From Oscillospiraceae bacterium (GTDB taxonomy: Bacteria > Bacillota > Clostridia > Oscillospirales > Ruminococcaceae), in assembly GCA_022766785.1 (NCBI GenBank), contig JALEOL010000036.1, forward strand, positions 1-32,979: a stretch of DNA of 32,979 bases, in the 5' to 3' direction. Below are positions 28,350 to 32,979 of the stretch, piece after piece. Under the pieces are notes generated by a model. That model did not search any database. It was not told the DNA's origin and worked only from the letters and a program-made list of their open reading frames with translations. Made by a program: the position numbers and the translations under genes. How positions within the stretch are numbered: position 1 is the first letter of the stretch; each line of letters begins with the position of its first letter.

Positions 28350-30338
28350 ATGGCTGAAAATGAAAATGTTCAGAATATGAGCTATGGTGCGGACGACATA
28401 CAGGTACTCAAGGGCCTTGAGGCTGTCAGAAAGCGCCCGGGCATGTACGTCGGCTCGTCCGGCGAGGGCGGTCTGCACCACCTTGTTTATGAGATCGTGG
28501 ATAACGCGATAGACGAGGCGCTGGCAGGCTACTGCACGGAGATAAACGTGTCTATTCTGCCGGATAACATCATTGAGGTAATAGATAACGGCCGTGGTAT
28601 ACCCACCGCGATAAATCACGCAGAGGGCATTTCTGCGGCGACTGTGGTATTCACCGTGCTCCATGCCGGCGGTAAGTTCGGCGGCGGCGGATACAAGGTC
28701 GCAGGCGGTCTGCACGGCGTTGGCGCGTCTGTTGTAAACGCGCTGTCCGAGTGGCTCGAGGTGAAGATCTATGACGGAAAGAACATTCATTTCCAGCGTT
28801 TTGAGCGCGGCGAATACAGCGAGCCGATAAAGATCATCGGCACCACCGACCGCACCGGCACCACCGTTAAGTTTAAGCCGGACGGGGAGATCTTCCACAC
28901 GACAGAATTCAGCTATGCGACATTGCAGGACAGACTGCGTGAAAAGGCTTTTCTTAACGGCGGTCTGAAGATCACGCTGTCGGACACCCGGGACTCGGAA
29001 AACCCCGTATACGAGGAAATGCGGTACGAGGGCGGTATCAGGAGCTATATTGAATGGCTCAACAAAAAGCGCGGCGCTGACGTTCTCCACCCGGATGTTA
29101 TCTACCTCACCGGGGATATGAACGGGATAAATGTAGAGATCGCGTTCCAGTATACCACGGATTTCAATTCCGAGGTGTTCCGCTCCTTTGCAAACGATAT
29201 CCACACCGGCGAGGGAGGCACCCATGAGCTTGGCTTCAAGAAGGCGCTGAACAAGGTCGTGAACGACTACGCAAAGGCTTATAAGGAAAATCAGGAGAAG
29301 AACAAGCCAAAGAAGAAATCCGCAAAGAAGGGCGAGGAGGAGAAGCCCTTTACCGGCTACAGCGGCGAGGCTATCCGTGAGGCGATAAACGCCATTATCT
29401 CCGTAAAGCTGCCGGAGTGCGAGTTCGAGGGTCAGACAAAGAGCAAGCTCGGTAATCCCGAGGTTCAGCCGGTGGTCTACAAGATTGCTGTGGAGCAGCT
29501 TACCTACTACTTTGAGGAGCACCCGGACACCGCCATGATCATCATGAACAAGGCGATGAACTCCCAGGCGGCAAGGGACGCAGCTAAAAAGGCAATGGAA
29601 GCAAAGCGCAAGTCGGTTATGGACAGCAACGGGCTTCCCGGAAAGCTGGCTGACTGCTCCGAGACCGACCCGTCGATAACCGAAATATACATCGTCGAGG
29701 GAGATTCTGCGGGCGGCTCTGCAAAGAGCGGACGTGACAGGCGCTTCCAGGCTATCCTTGCGCTGTGGGGAAAGATGCTCAACGTAGAAAAGGCGCGCGC
29801 CGACAAGGTTTACAACAACGATAAGCTCTCCCCGGTGGTAAAGGCGCTGGGAACAGGTATCGCGGAGGATTTTGACATCACAAAGCTGAGATACGGCAGA
29901 GTTATCATCATGGCAGATGCCGATGTGGACGGCGCTCATATCTCAACGCTGATGCTTACTTTCTTCTTCCGGTTCATGCGGCCGCTTATCGAGCAGGGAC
30001 ATGTTTATATCGCTCAGCCGCCGCTTTTCAAGGTGTCAAAGGGTAAGAACGTGCGCTATGCTTTCTCTGACGAGGAGCGCGATGTGTACATCAGGGAGCT
30101 TTCCGGCGAAAGCGGCTCAAAGGTCGATGTTCAGCGCTACAAAGGTCTTGGTGAGATGGATCCCGAGCAGCTGTGGGAGACTACCATGAATCCCGAGACA
30201 CGCACCATGGTTCGCATTACTGTTGAGGACGCTGCTAAGGCGGACGAGATCATGACTATTCTCATGGGCGACAAGGTAGAGCCGAGACGTGAATTTATCG
30301 AGCAGAATGCCAAGCTGGTTCAGAATCTGGATTTCTGA
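28350..30338 (+). CDS. gyrB: DNA gyrase subunit B
   Basis: The ATPase subunit of gyrase. The ATG at 28350 (MAENENVQNMSYGADDIQVL) is preferred; GGAGGG precedes it by 11 bases. The 662-aa protein shows the GHKL ATPase motifs (VDNAIDEALAGYC, DNGRGIPT, GGLHGVGASVVNALS), the transducer, a Lys/Glu-rich insertion near 310-335 (KNKPKKKSAKKGEEEK), the TOPRIM motifs EGDSAGGSAKSGRDRRFQ and MADADVDGAHI, and the C-terminal YKGLGEMDPEQLWETTMNP. Instead of the usual ILPL(R/K)GK it reads ILALWGK, placing Trp473 at the E. coli Lys447 position. It heads gyrB-ycxB-like-gyrA. Confidence 0.97.
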   Translation: MAENENVQNMSYGADDIQVLKGLEAVRKRPGMYVGSSGEGGLHHLVYEIVDNAIDEALAGYCTEINVSILPDNIIEVIDNGRGIPTAINHAEGISAATVVFTVLHAGGKFGGGGYKVAGGLHGVGASVVNALSEWLEVKIYDGKNIHFQRFERGEYSEPIKIIGTTDRTGTTVKFKPDGEIFHTTEFSYATLQDRLREKAFLNGGLKITLSDTRDSENPVYEEMRYEGGIRSYIEWLNKKRGADVLHPDVIYLTGDMNGINVEIAFQYTTDFNSEVFRSFANDIHTGEGGTHELGFKKALNKVVNDYAKAYKENQEKNKPKKKSAKKGEEEKPFTGYSGEAIREAINAIISVKLPECEFEGQTKSKLGNPEVQPVVYKIAVEQLTYYFEEHPDTAMIIMNKAMNSQAARDAAKKAMEAKRKSVMDSNGLPGKLADCSETDPSITEIYIVEGDSAGGSAKSGRDRRFQAILALWGKMLNVEKARADKVYNNDKLSPVVKALGTGIAEDFDITKLRYGRVIIMADADVDGAHISTLMLTFFFRFMRPLIEQGHVYIAQPPLFKVSKGKNVRYAFSDEERDVYIRELSGESGSKVDVQRYKGLGEMDPEQLWETTMNPETRTMVRITVEDAAKADEIMTILMGDKVEPRREFIEQNAKLVQNLDF

Positions 30339-30392
30339 TAACAGTCAGGATAGTGTTGATATATTATTACTGTTTGTATTTGTATAAAGGAA

Positions 30393-31037
30393 GTGATTTG
30401 TATTTCTAACGGTATCCTTCCGGATCTCGGAGAGCTTAACGATGATAACAAGCCGGAAAAGGAGACTGCTCCGCTGTTCTCTTTCAGCTACGATAATACG
30501 CTGGAGGAGATAGACGGCGCGATGAAGTCTTTCCAGGCAAGGTATAAAAGCAGGCGCCATATCTTTTCAGTGGCGGCTTATGCGCTTATTACAGCGGCAG
30601 TGGTCGTGGCTATAATATTCAATCCGGAATCGTTCTTTGCATATGCTGCGCTGATGTTTGGACTGTTTGGTCTTGCTTACAGCCTTACGGATAAGAAAAG
30701 GGCGCGCTCAAAGACTATCGAGGCGCTGAAAGATATGAATCCCGAGGACTATCGGGCGGTATTCTACAGCGACAGGATCGAGATCGAGACTATCATCAAG
30801 CCTAAAGAGAACGAAGTACATGTTAAAATTGACGAGGAGGCGGACGATGAAATAATCTCGCCGCTGAAAACTACTTTCATTCCCGGCAGCGACCTGCTGG
30901 AATTTATAGAGAATGACGAGTCGCTGCTTCTTGTTTTTAACAGGCAGCAGATATACTGCTTCCCGAAAAGATGTCTCTCCGTTGATCAGGAGAGCGCTGT
31001 AAGAGATTATCTCACCAATGATCTTTCGGGGGAGTGA
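30393..31037 (+). CDS. YcxB-like membrane protein between gyrB and gyrA
   Basis: A protein of up to 214 aa with a polar N-terminus (about 50 residues), two hydrophobic segments (about 60-78 and 83-98: IFSVAAYALITAAVVVAIIF and FFAYAALMFGLFGLAYSL), and a C-terminal domain resembling YcxB (AVFYSDRIEIETI, LLEFIENDESLLLVF, IYCFPKRCLS). The start is unclear. The GTG at 30393 overlaps the ribosome binding site AAAGGAAG, the next in-frame codons are ATT (30396, 30402), and the first ATG is at residue 43. The coordinates given are the longest frame. Function unknown; co-transcription with gyrase genes may be incidental. Confidence 0.72.
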   Translation: MICISNGILPDLGELNDDNKPEKETAPLFSFSYDNTLEEIDGAMKSFQARYKSRRHIFSVAAYALITAAVVVAIIFNPESFFAYAALMFGLFGLAYSLTDKKRARSKTIEALKDMNPEDYRAVFYSDRIEIETIIKPKENEVHVKIDEEADDEIISPLKTTFIPGSDLLEFIENDESLLLVFNRQQIYCFPKRCLSVDQESAVRDYLTNDLSGE

Positions 31038-31076
31038 CCGGATATTGCCGGATAGCTGTAATTATCAGGAGGAATA

Positions 31077-32979
31077 ATGGATATTGATTTCAGCTTGGAA
31101 AAGCTTTTGAACGTTGACCTTGAGCAGACGATGAAAACATCGTTCATCACCTACTCGATGTCAGTTATCACCGCGAGAGCGCTGCCGGACGTCCGTGACG
31201 GTCTGAAGCCGGTGCACCGCCGTATTATCTACACCATGAACGACGCCGGAAATACCGCCGACAAGCCTTTCAGAAAGTGCGCGTATACCGTCGGCGAGGT
31301 TCTGGGTAAGTACCACCCCCACGGCGACGCTTCCGTTTATGACGCGCTGGTGCGTCTGGCGCAGGATTTCTCACTGAGATATCCGCTTATCGACGGTCAC
31401 GGAAACTTCGGTTCTGTGGACGGCGACCCTGCGGCGGCTTACCGTTACACCGAGGCAAGGCTCGCGAAGATATCCAACGAAATGGTGCAGGATATCAACA
31501 AGAAAGTCGTGGATTTCACAACAAACTACGACGATAAGCTCCAGGAGCCTGTTGTGCTGCCCTGCCGCTTCCCTAATCTGCTGGTGAACGGCAGCAACGG
31601 TATCGCAGTCGGTATGGCTACCAATATACCGCCGCATAATCTCGGTGAGGTCATCGACGCACTCATGCTGATGATAGACAACCCTGATGTGACTATCGAG
31701 GAGCTGATGACCCAGATACAGGGTCCGGATTTCCCCACCGGCGGCATAATCATGGGATACAGCGGTATCCGCTCCGCTTATTACACCGGGCGCGGCAAGA
31801 TAATCCTCCGGGGCAGGTCGAACATCGTTGAGGAAAATAACCACACCCGCATTATCATCGACGAGATACCGTATATGGTAAACAAGGCGCGCCTGCTCAT
31901 GAGCATCGGCGACCTCGTCCGGGACAAGCGTATCGAGGGTATCAGCGTGGTGCGCGATGAGTCTGACCGCAACGGTATGCGTATCGTTATCGAGCTTAAA
32001 CGCGACGCCAACGCAAATGTCGTGCTAAACAAGCTGTATTCCTACACGCAGCTGCAGGATACCGTGGGCGTTATCATGCTGGCGCTGGTAAACGGACAGC
32101 CTAAAATTCTCACACTCAAGGAATGCCTGGAGCATTATCTTGATTTCCAGGTGGACGTTATCACCCGCCGCACAAAGTACGACCTTGAAAAGGCGCTGGA
32201 GAGGGCGCATATCCTCGAGGGCTTCCTTATCGCTATCGACTTCATTGACGAGGTGATTGCTATCCTGCGTTCCAGCAAGACTATTCAGGAAGGCAAGGAG
32301 CGTCTGGTGGAGCGGTTCAGGGATATCGACGTGTCCGCAACAGGTTTCTTTGAGATCGGAACTTACTCGCTGACAGAGGAGCAGGCTGACGCTATCGTTC
32401 AGATGAGACTCGGTGCGCTCACCGGCATGGAAAAATCAAAGGTGATTGACGAGCTTCAGGAAAAGCGCGCGCTTATCAGGGAAATGCAGGAGATCCTTGC
32501 AGACCACAACAAGCTGCTGCGCGTTATCGGGGACGAGCTTTCCATTATCAAGAAGAAGTACAACGACGCACGCCGCACGAGGATCGAACCCGTCAGCGGC
32601 GAGGTGGATATCGAGGATCTTATCCCCGAGGAGGACTGCGTTGTCACCTACACCAATATCGGCTATATCAAGCGCCAGCCCGTGGAGCTTTACAATATCC
32701 AGAAGCGCGGTGGCAAGGGCGTTTCCGGCATGAAGCAGCGTGACGAGGATTTCGTTGAGAATATGTTCATCTCGTCGAGCCATGAGAATATACTGTTCAT
32801 CACAAATCAGGGCAACATGTATCGCCTGAAGTGCTATGAGATCCCTGAGGGAAGCAAGCAGTCACGCGGTATGAACATCGTAAATCTGCTTCAGCTCAAC
32901 GAGGGCGAGAGAGTCGCCGCAATGATGACGACCCACGATTTTGCAGATAACAAGTTCTTCATCTGCGTTACGAAGAATG
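31077..32979 (+). CDS. gyrA: DNA gyrase subunit A (3' end beyond the window)
   Basis: The breakage-reunion subunit of gyrase. 634 residues are visible. The N-terminus [20 protein letters not shown] is followed by [28 protein letters not shown], the catalytic Tyr124 in [12 protein letters not shown] (E. coli Tyr122), the core [17 protein letters not shown], the coiled-coil arm, and the first C-terminal beta-pinwheel blades ([21 protein letters not shown], the GyrA-box-like start). The quinolone region reads [10 protein letters not shown]: Ala85 stands where E. coli has Ser83. The ATG at 31077 has AGGAGGA upstream. About 200 residues are missing at the C-terminus. Confidence 0.97.
   Translation, partial: MDIDFSLEKLLNVDLEQTMKTSFITYSMSVITARALPDVRDGLKPVHRRIIYTMNDAGNTADKPFRKCAYTVGEVLGKYHPHGDASVYDALVRLAQDFSLRYPLIDGHGNFGSVDGDPAAAYRYTEARLAKISNEMVQDINKKVVDFTTNYDDKLQEPVVLPCRFPNLLVNGSNGIAVGMATNIPPHNLGEVIDALMLMIDNPDVTIEELMTQIQGPDFPTGGIIMGYSGIRSAYYTGRGKIILRGRSNIVEENNHTRIIIDEIPYMVNKARLLMSIGDLVRDKRIEGISVVRDESDRNGMRIVIELKRDANANVVLNKLYSYTQLQDTVGVIMLALVNGQPKILTLKECLEHYLDFQVDVITRRTKYDLEKALERAHILEGFLIAIDFIDEVIAILRSSKTIQEGKERLVERFRDIDVSATGFFEIGTYSLTEEQADAIVQMRLGALTGMEKSKVIDELQEKRALIREMQEILADHNKLLRVIGDELSIIKKKYNDARRTRIEPVSGEVDIEDLIPEEDCVVTYTNIGYIKRQPVELYNIQKRGGKGVSGMKQRDEDFVENMFISSSHENILFITNQGNMYRLKCYEIPEGSKQSRGMNIVNLLQLNEGERVAAMMTTHDFADNKFFICVTKN

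Noticed and set aside
28344-29939. Minus-strand open frame (531 codons) opposite gyrB
   Set aside because: Shadow of gyrB; no motifs, no ribosome binding site, and gyrB is unambiguous.
1-32979. CRISPR array, prophage, toxin-antitoxin or integrase
   Set aside because: No regularly spaced direct repeats, phage genes, recombinases or transposases were seen in the window.

Overview
The window looks like a chromosome segment of a motile, low-to-mid GC Firmicute of class Clostridia, most likely Oscillospiraceae/Ruminococcaceae (Ruminococcus-like). The evidence is the core gene order dnaA-dnaN-yaaA-recF-remB-gyrB-gyrA around the replication origin, a darA-holB-ricT operon, strong AGGAGG ribosome binding sites, a GH5 cellulase-like lipoprotein, a spore-protease (GPR) homologue, and a flagellin with a FliB-type methylase. 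Species assignment is inference.

Layout. 1-10.7 kb is mainly motility: the 5' part of a flagellin gene behind a sigma-28-type promoter, fliB, a GH5 lipoprotein and a 58-aa protein, a FliK-like/FhlB-like pair, and a cheA-cheW-cheR-cheB operon. 10.7-13.6 kb holds thrS and an SseB-domain gene. 13.6-14.8 kb holds a 2[4Fe-4S] ferredoxin and three tiny genes (one membrane, two zinc-ribbon). 14.8-17.4 kb is the minus-strand operon darA-holB-ricT. 17.6-20.1 kb carries a compact gpr, a lipoprotein and an HD-domain protein. 20.2-23.05 kb is a bipartite oriC flanking dnaA. From 23.1 kb come dnaN, the yaaA S4 gene, recF, remB, a PNPOx/Nim-like flavoprotein (minus), rpsT (minus), a secreted protein (minus), gyrB, a YcxB-like membrane protein and gyrA (cut by the window end).

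The most unusual features are these. (1) Three full-length palindromic intergenic elements with TACTAAT/ATTAGTA ends lie at 3439-3598, 10793-10953 and 17579-17806; the first two are inverted copies of one sequence. (2) A different 179-bp element with perfect 22-bp terminal inverted repeats lies inside the origin region at 20748-20926. (3) The oriC boxes are mostly TTTTCAAC(A/C), not TTATCCACA, and the DnaA DNA-binding domain has substitutions at positions that contact DNA in E. coli. (4) A box / GC-cluster / 5x TTA array before dnaN resembles a Bacillus-type basal unwinding system. (5) GyrA and GyrB both carry non-standard residues at quinolone-site positions.

Relative to the origin at about 20.3-23.0 kb, the che operon, thrS, gpr and HD-protein genes on the left and rpsT on the right would be transcribed head-on to replication if forks leave bidirectionally. 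I saw no tRNA, rRNA, CRISPR array, transposase gene, prophage or defence system.
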